Positions 18,668 through 27,304 of a DNA stretch of 35,151 nt are shown piece by piece. The number at the start of each line of letters is the position of its first letter. The first letter of the stretch is position 1. Made by a program: the position numbers and the translations under genes. Under the pieces are notes generated by a model that worked only from the letters and a program-made list of their open reading frames with translations, did no database searches and was not told where the DNA came from. The DNA is from Kordiimonadales bacterium (GTDB lineage Bacteria > Pseudomonadota > Alphaproteobacteria > Sphingomonadales > Kordiimonadaceae), in NCBI GenBank assembly GCA_002401685.1, contig NVTU01000003.1:1-35151 (forward strand). The letters run 5' to 3'.

Positions 18668-19018
18668 ATCTGAAAGACCGGATACTTTTGTATCTCAATC
18701 TCTTTCAATGCGCCTCCCTGAGCTTGGGCTACTGTAACATTGTAGCATTTCGCTCGGCGTTGAGGGCAACCTACCTACTTGGTGCAAACTTGTCACTAAA
18801 CAAAGGGCCAATTTGTCAAAGTGGCGGTATCGCTTTGTTTTTGGTGTGGCTTGCAGGCAACTGTAGGGAAAGCTCTGTGGTAAAGTCCTTATTAGATGGT
18901 TCAAAATCTGCGTTTTTTTACAAGATGATAAGAAACTCGTTGCCAATACCTGCTGCACCCTGCAAAACAGCGACTGAACAAGCTAAAATGCCATATTAAT
19001 ATCAGAGAGACCTTTGCC
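18668..19018. other. Non-coding stretch before proS, function not recognised
   Basis: About 350 bases without a supported gene. It holds short inverted repeats: GATAC-TTTT-GTATC (18681-18694), GCTAC-N9-GTAGC (18728-18746), ACAAA-N7-TTTGT (18800-18816) and CAAAG-N11-CTTTG (18817-18837). It also holds a direct repeat TTGTCA at 18790 and 18813, 23 bases apart. The proS promoter must lie here if the terminator at 18635 is efficient, but I cannot point to a good -35/-10 pair. Reading frames on both strands in 18688-18999 have no ribosome binding site and no family resemblance. Confidence 0.5.
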
Positions 19019-20323
19019 ATGCGCATGAGCCGCTATTTTTTACCGACGCTAAAAGAAAACCCTGCGGAAGCGCAAATTGCATCTCACCGCCTAATGCTGC
19101 GAGCAGGCATGGTACGGCAGGGCGCTGCAGGCATCTATTCTTGGTTGCCGCTAGGTTTGCGCGTGCTGAAGAAGATAGAACAGATCGTCCGTGAAGAACA
19201 AGACAGGGCAGGCGCGCTTGAAGTTCTGATGCCGACTATCCAATCGGCTGACCTTTGGTCTGAAAGTGGCCGGTATGACGACTACGGCAAGGAAATGCTG
19301 CGTATCACCGACCGCCATGGCCGTGAGATGCTGTATGGTCCTACAAATGAAGAACTGATCACTGATATTTTCCGGCGGGAAGTGAAGTCTTACCGGGATC
19401 TTCCTAAGAACCTGTACCATATCCAGTGGAAGTTCCGCGATGAGATCAGGCCAAGGTTCGGCGTTATGCGCGGTCGTGAGTTTTTGATGAAAGATGCGTA
19501 CAGCTTTGACCTGACAGCCGAAGATGGTGTGAAAAGCTATAATGCCATGTTTGTGGCCTATTTGCGCACATTTGCCCGTATGGGTCTAACTGCCATTCCT
19601 ATGCGCGCGGACACGGGCCCGATTGGCGGGGACCTTTCGCATGAGTTCTTGATTATAGCCGAGACGGGCGAAAGCGAAGTATTTTTCCATAATAAATTCA
19701 ATGATATGAGCGATAACTTTAAAGTATCAGGTGATCACGCCACTATTGTTGCTGAGTGGACGGAGCCATATGCGGCGACGGAAGAGATGCACGACGAAGA
19801 TTCCTGCTCTGTGGCCGAAGGTGAGCTCGTTAGAGGTCGCGGTATAGAGGTGGGCCATATCTTCTTCTTTGGTGATAAATACTCGAAACCACTGAACGCA
19901 GTTGTGCAGGGCCCAGAAGGTCCGCCAAGCGCTGTGCAAATGGGCTCATACGGTATTGGTGTGTCGCGCCTCGTAGGCGGCATCATCGAAGCCAGCCACG
20001 ACGATAACGGCATTATTTGGCCAGAAGCTGTAGCGCCCTTCAAAGTAGGCTTAATGAATTTGGGGCCAAAGAAGGAAGACTGTGTTGAGTTTTGTGACAA
20101 GCTTTATGCTGATCTGGAAGCTGCTGGCGTTGAAGTATTGTATGATGATCGCAAAGATGGCGCAGGGGCAAAATTTGCCAATATGGATCTAATCGGTTTG
20201 CCTTGGCAGGTTGCTGTCGGCCCGCGCGGCCTTAAAAACGGCGTAGTTGAAGTCAAAAATCGTGCAACTGGCGAGAAACGGGAGCTGACACCGGAAGCGT
20301 TCCTAGCGGAAATGGCGGCCTAA
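19019..20323 (+). CDS. proS: Prolyl-tRNA synthetase, short form without editing insertion
   Basis: ProRS charges tRNA-Pro in the cytoplasm. The class II core is clear: [18 protein letters not shown] (about 38-55, motif 1 region), the TNEE segment, [17 protein letters not shown] (motif 2 region, about 140-157) and [19 protein letters not shown] (motif 3). A C-terminal anticodon-binding domain follows. At 434 residues it lacks the roughly 180-residue insertion domain with which E. coli-type ProRS edits mischarged Ala-tRNA-Pro; this short form is usual in alphaproteobacteria. The ATG at 19019 gives the family N-terminus [19 protein letters not shown] lies about 10 bases upstream. Confidence 0.97.
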   Translation: MRMSRYFLPTLKENPAEAQIASHRLMLRAGMVRQGAAGIYSWLPLGLRVLKKIEQIVREEQDRAGALEVLMPTIQSADLWSESGRYDDYGKEMLRITDRHGREMLYGPTNEELITDIFRREVKSYRDLPKNLYHIQWKFRDEIRPRFGVMRGREFLMKDAYSFDLTAEDGVKSYNAMFVAYLRTFARMGLTAIPMRADTGPIGGDLSHEFLIIAETGESEVFFHNKFNDMSDNFKVSGDHATIVAEWTEPYAATEEMHDEDSCSVAEGELVRGRGIEVGHIFFFGDKYSKPLNAVVQGPEGPPSAVQMGSYGIGVSRLVGGIIEASHDDNGIIWPEAVAPFKVGLMNLGPKKEDCVEFCDKLYADLEAAGVEVLYDDRKDGAGAKFANMDLIGLPWQVAVGPRGLKNGVVEVKNRATGEKRELTPEAFLAEMAA

Positions 20324-20402
20324 CGTTTGCATGGCAGTCCGCGATACCTGTTAGCTTACGTGCCATGGAACAATGAGCGTGTTGGAACAAACGGAGACAT
20401 AT

Positions 20403-21653
20403 GTGTTCACTAGTCGGTTTGAATGGTCAGTTGCTATGCGCTATTTGTTTCGGCCTGCGCGCGAGGGTCTTGTCTCTGTAACGACCGTTCTGTCGGTTAT
20501 TGCTATTGCGTTAGGTGTTGCCGCGCTAATATCGGTTATGTCGCTTATGAACGGTTTTCGTGCCGACCTCATTGATAGTCTTCTTGGTTTTCGGGGTCAC
20601 GCAGAGGTGCAGAGCCAGACACGGCAAATCCGTGATTATGAAGGTATAACTGCCAGAATATCAGCCATCCCTGGCGTGACGTCTGTCCGACCTTATGTGG
20701 CAGAGCAATCTGTTGTTGGGGCAAATGGACGCAATGCAGGCGCGTTCGTGCGTGGCTTGTTCAGCGAGAACCTGGTAGTTCGCAAAGCCGACGGCATGAA
20801 AATAGTTGCCGGTGATTTAGAGAATTTTGATAATGAAAACGGTGTTGTTGTGGGCATGGTTTTGGCGCGCAAGCTCGGTCTCACCGTTGGTAGCCAAATT
20901 ACTATTTTCAGCCCAAAATCAGTACCGACACCGTTCGGGTCTAGGCCGCGCTACCTTGCGTACCCCGTGCGAGCCATTGTGGAACTTGGTATTCACCAAT
21001 TCGACGAAATTTTCGTTGGCATGCCGCTCTATGAAGCGCAGCGTTTTTTCCGAACAGGCGACACCGTTACAAATATTGATATTTTCCTCGATGATCCGGA
21101 GAATATTGAAGCGGCTATGCCGCAGATCGTCGCCGCTTTGGGTGATGGGCCCTACGGTATCGCTAGTTGGCGAACGTTTAATACGCCATTGCTGAAGGCA
21201 TTGCGTACCGACGCTATAGGTATGTTTCTAGTGCTGAGCCTGATTGTGCTGGTTGCCGTGTTCAATGTTTCTACAAGTCTGGTGATGCTGGTAAAGGATA
21301 AAGCCGGGGACATTGCTATCCTCAGAACAATGGGGGCTACCCGCAAGTCAATTCGGCGTATCTTTCTGATCGTTGGCTTGTGCACCGGTGCTGGTGGTGT
21401 GCTTGTTGGTTCATTCTTGGCAAGCTTGTTCATCTTCAATCTTGAAAGTATTAAAGGTTTTGTTGAATGGATTACCGGCGTCGAGGCATGGGACCCGGCA
21501 ACACGTATTGTAACGGAACTGCGCGCTGAAGTGGACTGGTCGGAGGTGAGTTTAACGATTGGATTGGCAATATTGCTTTCCTTCCTAGCAACCATATTGC
21601 CAGCAATACTCGCAAGCCGCACCGACCCAGTTTCAATTTTACGGCACGAGTAG
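20403..21653 (+). CDS. lolC: Lipoprotein-releasing ABC transporter permease, LolC/LolE family
   Basis: This inner-membrane permease works with LolD to extract outer-membrane lipoproteins for transfer to LolA. It has the MacB/LolC layout: one N-terminal helix, a periplasmic domain, then an FtsX-type domain with three helices near the end, with the LolC-like segments SLMNGFRADLIDSLLGFRGH and DPVSILRHE. I prefer the GTG at 20403 (416 residues). GGAG sits at 20393-20396 and the protein then starts MFTSRFEWSVAMRYL, like relatives. The ATG at 20373 is in frame, adds 10 residues, and has no good Shine-Dalgarno. Only one permease gene is present beside lolD, so it may act as a homodimer (LolF-like); a second copy elsewhere cannot be excluded. 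Confidence 0.92.
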   Translation: MFTSRFEWSVAMRYLFRPAREGLVSVTTVLSVIAIALGVAALISVMSLMNGFRADLIDSLLGFRGHAEVQSQTRQIRDYEGITARISAIPGVTSVRPYVAEQSVVGANGRNAGAFVRGLFSENLVVRKADGMKIVAGDLENFDNENGVVVGMVLARKLGLTVGSQITIFSPKSVPTPFGSRPRYLAYPVRAIVELGIHQFDEIFVGMPLYEAQRFFRTGDTVTNIDIFLDDPENIEAAMPQIVAALGDGPYGIASWRTFNTPLLKALRTDAIGMFLVLSLIVLVAVFNVSTSLVMLVKDKAGDIAILRTMGATRKSIRRIFLIVGLCTGAGGVLVGSFLASLFIFNLESIKGFVEWITGVEAWDPATRIVTELRAEVDWSEVSLTIGLAILLSFLATILPAILASRTDPVSILRHE

Positions 21654-21661
21654 GGCTGAGT

Positions 21662-22336
21662 ATGACCGCGCTTACACTAAAAAACGTCAAACGCTCCTTT
21701 CATCAAGGCAGCAAAGATGTGCACGTCCTCAAGGGCATTGATCTGACGGTAGAGCCTGGCGAACTGGTCGCGCTGATTGGCTCGTCTGGGTCAGGCAAGT
21801 CTACGCTTTTACAAGTGGCCGGTCTGTTAGATGATAGCTTTACCGGCGATCTGGCTATTGGCGGTAAAAAAATTGCTGGACTTTCTGATGATGCTCGCAG
21901 TCGGCTTCGCCGCACTGAGCTTGGGTTTATTTATCAGTTTCACCATCTGATGCCTGATTTTACAGCGTTAGAGAATGTTGCAATTGCCTTGCAAATAGCG
22001 GGCGTGGGCAAAAGTGCTGCCGCTGAAGAGGCGACCGCTGTGCTAACGGGTCTGGGACTTGAAGAACGGCTCGACCATACGCCTGCAAAACTTTCGGGCG
22101 GCGAGCAACAGCGCGTTGCTATTGCACGCGCCATCATAGGCAAGCCAAGTTTGTTGCTTGCAGACGAACCTACAGGTAATTTGGACGAGGAAACCGCAGC
22201 CCGAGTTTTCGCGTTGTTTCTCAAAACCATTAAAAGCCGCGGTATGTCTGCGCTTATTGCAACGCATGACCGGGATTTAGCGTCGAAACTCGACCGTCAG
22301 TTCCAACTGAAAGACGGTAAGCTAGTAGAGCTTTAA
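21662..22336 (+). CDS. lolD: Lipoprotein-releasing ABC transporter ATPase
   Basis: LolD is the cytoplasmic ATPase that powers lipoprotein release. The 224-residue protein has Walker A GSSGSGKST (40-48), a Q-loop in the YQFHHLMPDF segment (91-100), the signature LSGGEQQRVAIARA (144-157), Walker B LLLADEPTGNLDEE and the switch His in ATHD. YQFHHLMPDFTALENV is typical of LolD among MacB-like ATPases. It starts 8 bases after the permease gene. No clear terminator follows, only a small hairpin GCGAA-GTGC-TTCGC at 22363-22376 without a T run. Confidence 0.96.
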   Translation: MTALTLKNVKRSFHQGSKDVHVLKGIDLTVEPGELVALIGSSGSGKSTLLQVAGLLDDSFTGDLAIGGKKIAGLSDDARSRLRRTELGFIYQFHHLMPDFTALENVAIALQIAGVGKSAAAEEATAVLTGLGLEERLDHTPAKLSGGEQQRVAIARAIIGKPSLLLADEPTGNLDEETAARVFALFLKTIKSRGMSALIATHDRDLASKLDRQFQLKDGKLVEL

Positions 22337-22431
22337 TACATTCTTCTGTGATGGATGCTTGAGCGAAGTGCTTCGCCCGGCTAGTCTCTTCCTTGAGTGA
22401 TCAGATCACACTTGGGAAGAGGGGACTTTCG

Positions 22432-22857
22432 ATGGTTGATATAGCAATACAAAATATTAATTGGCTTACAATACCTGCAGGCGCGGTGCTTTATATGCTG
22501 GTGGGTGGTCTTTGGTACGGTCCGGTCGCTGGGAAAGCATGGATGGCCGAGATGGGTATGACAGAAGACGAGCTTCGCGCAGCTGGGAACCCGGCGGCGG
22601 CTATGGGAAAAAGCTTCATTGCGGCGTTCTTTTTGAGCGCCGGTCTGGCGTTTATCCTTGCGATGCCCGCTTTTCGCGATAGCGGCTGGCAGGGCGGTAT
22701 GATGACCGGGTTTATTATCGCAGTGCTTATCATCGGTGGCGGCACCTTCCCGAATTATGCATTTGAAAATAAAACGTTACGACATTTCCTGATTCACATG
22801 GGCTGCGTGATTATTGCCATGATGTTGATGGGCGCGATGATGGGCGTTTGGCGCTAG
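22432..22857 (+). CDS. DUF1761 family membrane protein
   Basis: The function is unknown. The 141-residue protein has about four membrane helices (roughly 10-30, 60-80, 88-108 and 118-140). It carries the motifs WYGPVAGKAWMAEMG (28-42) and FENKTLRHFLIH (111-122) that I associate with the DUF1761 family. I start it at the ATG at 22432, which has AGAGGGGA at 22418-22425. A TTG at 22393 is in frame but would place the ribosome binding site inside the gene. It stands between lolD and dnaE, and nothing in the context explains its role. Confidence 0.85.
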   Translation: MVDIAIQNINWLTIPAGAVLYMLVGGLWYGPVAGKAWMAEMGMTEDELRAAGNPAAAMGKSFIAAFFLSAGLAFILAMPAFRDSGWQGGMMTGFIIAVLIIGGGTFPNYAFENKTLRHFLIHMGCVIIAMMLMGAMMGVWR

Positions 22858-22882
22858 ATTTTTTTGTTTGGAGTAGACATTC

Positions 22883-25800
22883 ATGGGTCATGCGGATTTC
22901 GTACACCTGCGCACGCACACGGCTTACTCTCTCTCTGAGGGGGCCATACACGTAAAAGACATGGTTAAGCAGTGTGTGGGCTTTAAAATGCCTGCAGTGG
23001 CTATGACAGACACCAATAATATGTTTGGTGCGCTGGAGTTCTCTGAAGCGGCAAGCGGTGCCGGTGTGCAGCCCATTGTCGGCGTGACCCTTTTTGTAAA
23101 AAATATACGCAGCAAAACCCAGGAACGGGGTAAAAAGCGACCGGAGCGGCCGCAATGCCTTGTTTTGCTGGCTCAAAACGATGCTGGTTACCGCAACCTG
23201 ATGAAGATCGTTTCGCAGGCACACCTCGAAAGTGATGTGCAGGACGGCGTGCGTTTTCCGATTGAGAACCTTAAAGACCAGGCAGAGGGGCTGATCTGTT
23301 TGACTGGCGGCCCTAACGGGCCAATTGCTGCGCTTTTGATGCAGAATAACCCCAGCGGCGCAGAAGAGTGCCTTTCTGAGCTGAAGGAATATTTTGGCGA
23401 TCGGCTTTATGTGGAGCTGCAGCGCCACGGTGAAGACATTGAGCAGCAGACCGAAGAAGCCATGATGGATCTAGCCTACAAGCTGAAACTGCCGCTGGTA
23501 GCAACTAACCAGCCGTACTTTGTCGGCATAGACATGTTCGAAGCGCATGACGCGTTGCTGTGTATGGCTGAAAGTACCTATGTTGCTGTAACCGATAGAC
23601 GCCGCCTCAATCCGGAATACCGGTTTAAAACCTCAGAAGAGATGATTCAGCTCTTTAAGGACATCCCAGAAGCCATTGAAAATACGATGGAGATATCTAG
23701 GCGCTGCAATGTAAAGGTGGAGATGATTGATCCGTTGCTGCCGAACTTCACTGGCGGTCTGGAAGTTTCCGAAGCTGATATGTTGCGGGACGATAGTCGC
23801 AAGGGTTTGCGCGAGCGGTTGGATTTCAAAGCTAACGAAGACGGCACTACGCCTGGCGAAGACCAGAAATGGGAAAAGCCATATTGGGAGCGGTTAGATT
23901 TTGAACTTGGGATCATCAACCAGATGGGTTTCCCTGGATACTTTCTGATCGTTGCGGATTTTATCCAGTGGGCAAAAGATGAGCTGATCCCCGTGGGGCC
24001 AGGCCGTGGGTCTGGTGCGGGCTCGGTTGTTGCGTGGGTTCTTAAAATCACGGACCTCGATCCACTTCGTTTTTCCTTGCTGTTCGAGCGGTTTTTGAAC
24101 CCGGAACGCGTATCCATGCCCGATTTCGATATCGACTTCTGCCAAGACAAACGCGGGTTGGTGATCAAATATGTGCAGGATAAATACGGATACGACCGCG
24201 TGGCGCAGATTATCACCTTCGGTAAATTGCAGGCGCGCGCAGTTGTGAAAGCTTGCGGCCGAGTGATGCAACAGCACCACGGGGCCACCGACCGACTGTC
24301 GAAAATGATCCCGAACGAGCCTGGTAGCGCGATGACGCTTCAGGAAGCGATCGATAGTGAGCCGAGACTGCAGCACGAAATTCAGACGGATGAGCTAACG
24401 GCTCGTGTGATGGAGCGGGCGCTTAAGCTAGAGGGCTTTTATGCCCACTCGTCAACACACGCGGCTGGTGTGGTTATTGGCGATAGGCAGCTAGACGAGC
24501 TTGTGCCGCTATACCGCGATCCTAAATCCGATATGCCTGTAACCCAGTTCAATATGAAATGGGTTGAGCAGGCGGGGTTGGTGAAGTTTGACTTCTTGGG
24601 CCTTAAAACCCTTACGGTGCTTGATCGTGCGGTGGCGTACATCAAAGAACGCGGCATTACGATTGATCTTGAGGCCATACCACTTGATGATCCTGCGACG
24701 TATGTATTGCTACAGGCGGGCGAAAGCTCAGGCGTGTTCCAGCTTGAGAGTACTGGGATGCGCGCGGTTCTTAAGGGCCTAAAGCCGGATAAATTTGAGG
24801 ATATCATTGCGCTTGTGGCGCTTTACCGCCCGGGCCCTATGGACAATATCCCGACTTACGTTGAGCGTAAGCACGGCCGCGAGGAAGTGGAATACCCACA
24901 CCCTGTGCTCGAGGAAATCCTCGGCGAGACATATGGCGTTATCATCTACCAGGAACAGGTGATGCAGATCGCTCAGGTGATGTCCGGCTATAGCCTCGGA
25001 GAAGCTGATATCCTGCGGCGCGCGATGGGTAAGAAGATTAAAGAAGAGATGGATAAGCAGCGTGGCCGCTTCTGCGACGGCGCGGTAGAGCGCGGTATTC
25101 CGGAAGAAAAAGCCAGCTATATCTTTGATCTTGTTACAAAGTTTGCCTCATATGGCTTTAACAAATCTCATGCTGCTGCGTATGCGCTTGTGGCGTATCA
25201 TACGGCCTTTCTGAAAGCCAATTACCCTGCCGAATTTATGGCGGCCATTATGACGCTTGATATGGGCAACACAGATAAGCTGGCTGCGTTTAAGCAGGAA
25301 TTACAGCGCATGGAAGTGCCGCTACTTTTGCCGGACATCAATTATTCTGAAGTGCCATTCGTTGTTGAGCGAGCGCCGGAGGATTACTGTGAGGAAGCGG
25401 ATGACCCTCGGCATAACTTTGGTGTCCGCTATGCGCTTGGCGCCATCAAGGGTGTTGGCGAAAAAGCGATGGAAGCGGTGGTCGCGGAGCGTGAAGAGAA
25501 CGGTAAGTTTGAAGATATATTTGATTTCGCCGAGCGCATTGACCCGCAATATCTAAACAAACGCCAAATGGAACGCTTGGCAGCGGCAGGCGCGTTCGAC
25601 AGCTTGTTACCCGAACGGGCAACTGCATATGCGGCAGCTGAGATCGTAATGCGCGTTGCGCAAACCGAAGCGCGCGAGCGCGAAAGTGATCAGTCCAGCC
25701 TGTTCGGCGGCGAAATGGCTGTAACGGTTGACCGCCCAGCGTTGCCGGTGGCGAAAAAATGGACTGACATGCAGATGCTTGATGAAGAGCGAAAAGCTGT

Positions 25801-26398
25801 TGGCTTCTATATTTCTGCGCATCCGCTAGACAGTTACGAAACTGTATTGCAGCGAGAGCGGATTATTTCAGCGCGCGAAGTATTTTCTGACGCAGGCCTT
25901 ATCGGGCAGACAGTTCGCATGGCTGGCGCCATTCTCGGTTACCGCGAAGGGTTGACCAAGAAGAATAACAAGTTTGGTCGTCTGACACTTTCCGACCGCA
26001 CCGATGCCTTCGAGCTAATGGCATTTGAAGATAGCTTGGACCAAATGCGTTCCTTGGCGGAAGAGGGAGCGCCGCTTGTGGTCTCTGTGCAAATTCGCAA
26101 GCGGGACGAAGACGAAACTATCGGATTGTCATGCCGCGGTATGGAAAGCTTGGAACAGGTGGCTGCTCAGTCAGACAAAGGCTTGTTTGTTGAGGTAGAA
26201 AGCGAGAGTGCGTTCGCTCCAATGAAAGCCGTTCTAGGCCGGAAAACTGGCGGTAAAGGCAAGGTCACAGTCCGCGTTCCCGTACACGACGGGGCGCGTT
26301 TTGCAGAATTTCACTTGAAAGGGCGCTTTAAAATTACACCTGAGTTAAAGCAAGCAATTGCGGCTGAGATGGGCGTTCTAACAGTGGAAGAGATTTAG
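22883..26398 (+). CDS. dnaE: DNA polymerase III subunit alpha
   Basis: DnaE is the replicative polymerase subunit. The 1171-residue protein has, in order: an N-terminal PHP domain (FVHLRTHTAYSLSEGAI near the start); the polymerase palm with GPGRGSGAGSVV and PDFDIDFCQDKRG, where D414 and D416 match the catalytic D401 and D403 of E. coli; the fingers; a helix-hairpin-helix region (NKSHAAAYALVAYHTAFLKA and beyond); and an OB-fold (about 1000-1080, KKNNKFGRLTLSD). Length is that of the DnaE1 type rather than the error-prone DnaE2. GGAG lies before the ATG. Its stop is one base before the next start. Confidence 0.97.
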   Translation: MGHADFVHLRTHTAYSLSEGAIHVKDMVKQCVGFKMPAVAMTDTNNMFGALEFSEAASGAGVQPIVGVTLFVKNIRSKTQERGKKRPERPQCLVLLAQNDAGYRNLMKIVSQAHLESDVQDGVRFPIENLKDQAEGLICLTGGPNGPIAALLMQNNPSGAEECLSELKEYFGDRLYVELQRHGEDIEQQTEEAMMDLAYKLKLPLVATNQPYFVGIDMFEAHDALLCMAESTYVAVTDRRRLNPEYRFKTSEEMIQLFKDIPEAIENTMEISRRCNVKVEMIDPLLPNFTGGLEVSEADMLRDDSRKGLRERLDFKANEDGTTPGEDQKWEKPYWERLDFELGIINQMGFPGYFLIVADFIQWAKDELIPVGPGRGSGAGSVVAWVLKITDLDPLRFSLLFERFLNPERVSMPDFDIDFCQDKRGLVIKYVQDKYGYDRVAQIITFGKLQARAVVKACGRVMQQHHGATDRLSKMIPNEPGSAMTLQEAIDSEPRLQHEIQTDELTARVMERALKLEGFYAHSSTHAAGVVIGDRQLDELVPLYRDPKSDMPVTQFNMKWVEQAGLVKFDFLGLKTLTVLDRAVAYIKERGITIDLEAIPLDDPATYVLLQAGESSGVFQLESTGMRAVLKGLKPDKFEDIIALVALYRPGPMDNIPTYVERKHGREEVEYPHPVLEEILGETYGVIIYQEQVMQIAQVMSGYSLGEADILRRAMGKKIKEEMDKQRGRFCDGAVERGIPEEKASYIFDLVTKFASYGFNKSHAAAYALVAYHTAFLKANYPAEFMAAIMTLDMGNTDKLAAFKQELQRMEVPLLLPDINYSEVPFVVERAPEDYCEEADDPRHNFGVRYALGAIKGVGEKAMEAVVAEREENGKFEDIFDFAERIDPQYLNKRQMERLAAAGAFDSLLPERATAYAAAEIVMRVAQTEARERESDQSSLFGGEMAVTVDRPALPVAKKWTDMQMLDEERKAVGFYISAHPLDSYETVLQRERIISAREVFSDAGLIGQTVRMAGAILGYREGLTKKNNKFGRLTLSDRTDAFELMAFEDSLDQMRSLAEEGAPLVVSVQIRKRDEDETIGLSCRGMESLEQVAAQSDKGLFVEVESESAFAPMKAVLGRKTGGKGKVTVRVPVHDGARFAEFHLKGRFKITPELKQAIAAEMGVLTVEEI

Positions 26399-26399
26399 A

Positions 26400-27149
26400 A
26401 TGAGTGACGAGAGACCGATTGCAACACCGCTGCCTGCGGCATCGATCCTTTTGGTGCGCGACGGAGAACGTAGCCTCGAAGTTTTGATGATGGAGCGAGC
26501 CAAAACCATGCGGTTTGCGCCGGGCGCGTTTGTATTTCCTGGCGGCAAGATTGATACAAGTGATGGTGACGTGGACGTATGGGCCGATCTAACTAATGGC
26601 GACGCTGGTGCGGAAGACGCTGCCTTTCGCATAGGTGTTCTGCGGGAGCTTTACGAGGAAGCTGCAGTGTTATTGACAGTTGAGGCTAATTCACTTGATC
26701 CTGATCTTGAGTTCTCCGCTGCTTTAACAGCTGAGGGTGCTTGCCTCAATGTGGCGGATATTGTGCCTTTTGCGCATTGGGTCACGCCAGAGCCGTTGCC
26801 GCGCCGCTTCGATACCCACTTCTATATTGCAGCGCATAACGGACAGGAAGCTAAGCACGACGGCGTTGAGGCAGTGTCGCTGCGCTGGGTGTGCCCAAAG
26901 GTATTGCTTGCGGACTGGGATAACGACCGGGTTCCGTTGATGTTCCCTACACGACTAAATTTGATGAAACTTGCGCGTGCAGAAACAGTTGCAGAGGCGC
27001 TTAAACAGGCCCGCGAAAGCGTTGTGGTGCGGACACTTCCTGTCGTTGCGCAGGGCTCGAAGGGCGTGAAATTGACCATCGATGCAGCGTCTGGTTACGG
27101 CGTAACCACAGCGACGTCAAAGGAACTTAAAGTCGAAACACCCAAATAG
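26400..27149 (+). CDS. NUDIX hydrolase, substrate unknown
   Basis: NUDIX enzymes cleave nucleoside diphosphates linked to another group. The core is visible as FAPGAFVFPGGKID (39-52) followed by the catalytic helix LRELYEEAAVLL (81-92). The distance between the conserved GG (48-49) and RELYEE (82-87) is about 20 residues longer than in the classical box, because of an insertion rich in Asp, Gly and Ala. That layout is known from the NUDT7/NUDT19-like branch, whose tested members act on CoA derivatives, but the substrate here cannot be read from the sequence. The 249-residue gene starts one base after dnaE and is surely cotranscribed with it. Confidence 0.85.
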   Translation: MSDERPIATPLPAASILLVRDGERSLEVLMMERAKTMRFAPGAFVFPGGKIDTSDGDVDVWADLTNGDAGAEDAAFRIGVLRELYEEAAVLLTVEANSLDPDLEFSAALTAEGACLNVADIVPFAHWVTPEPLPRRFDTHFYIAAHNGQEAKHDGVEAVSLRWVCPKVLLADWDNDRVPLMFPTRLNLMKLARAETVAEALKQARESVVVRTLPVVAQGSKGVKLTIDAASGYGVTTATSKELKVETPK

Positions 27150-27161
27150 CATAAAAACCGC

Positions 27162-27189
27162 TTGCTCTTTGTGCCTCTAAAGCTTATAC
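27162..27189 (+). promoter_or_regulatory. Likely sigma-70 promoter of rpsB-tsf
   Basis: TTGCTC (27162-27167) and TTATAC (27184-27189) are separated by 16 bases. It is the best match in the 155-base gap before rpsB and would give a leader of about 110 bases. No terminator is visible after the NUDIX gene, so readthrough is also possible. Confidence 0.45.
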
Positions 27190-27212
27190 GGGCGCAACTT
27201 CACACGTGGGGA

Positions 27213-27262
27213 CGGCTTCTTAGTGTGTTACTAAGCCGCCATCCGGTGTCTCAAAGATTGAG
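27213..27262 (+). promoter_or_regulatory. Structured rpsB leader, possible S2 autoregulation site
   Basis: The untranslated leader can fold into a hairpin 27213-27238 (CGGC with GCCG, a TTC bulge, TTAGT with ACTAA, loop GTGTT). A second hairpin follows, CTCAA-AGA-TTGAG (27250-27262). The rpsB-tsf operon of E. coli is repressed by S2 through its leader, and other bacteria have different S2-binding leaders. I see structure but no proof of S2 binding. Confidence 0.35.
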
Positions 27263-27304
27263 GCGCAGCCCTGCGGAGGAAAAACCGGAAAAGGAATAAA
27301 TGAC

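Noticed and set aside
18688-18999. Frames of 103 codons (+) and 87 codons (-) in the gap before proS
   Set aside because: The + frame starts with TTG inside a small hairpin and has no ribosome binding site. Both lack family resemblance and have unlikely composition.
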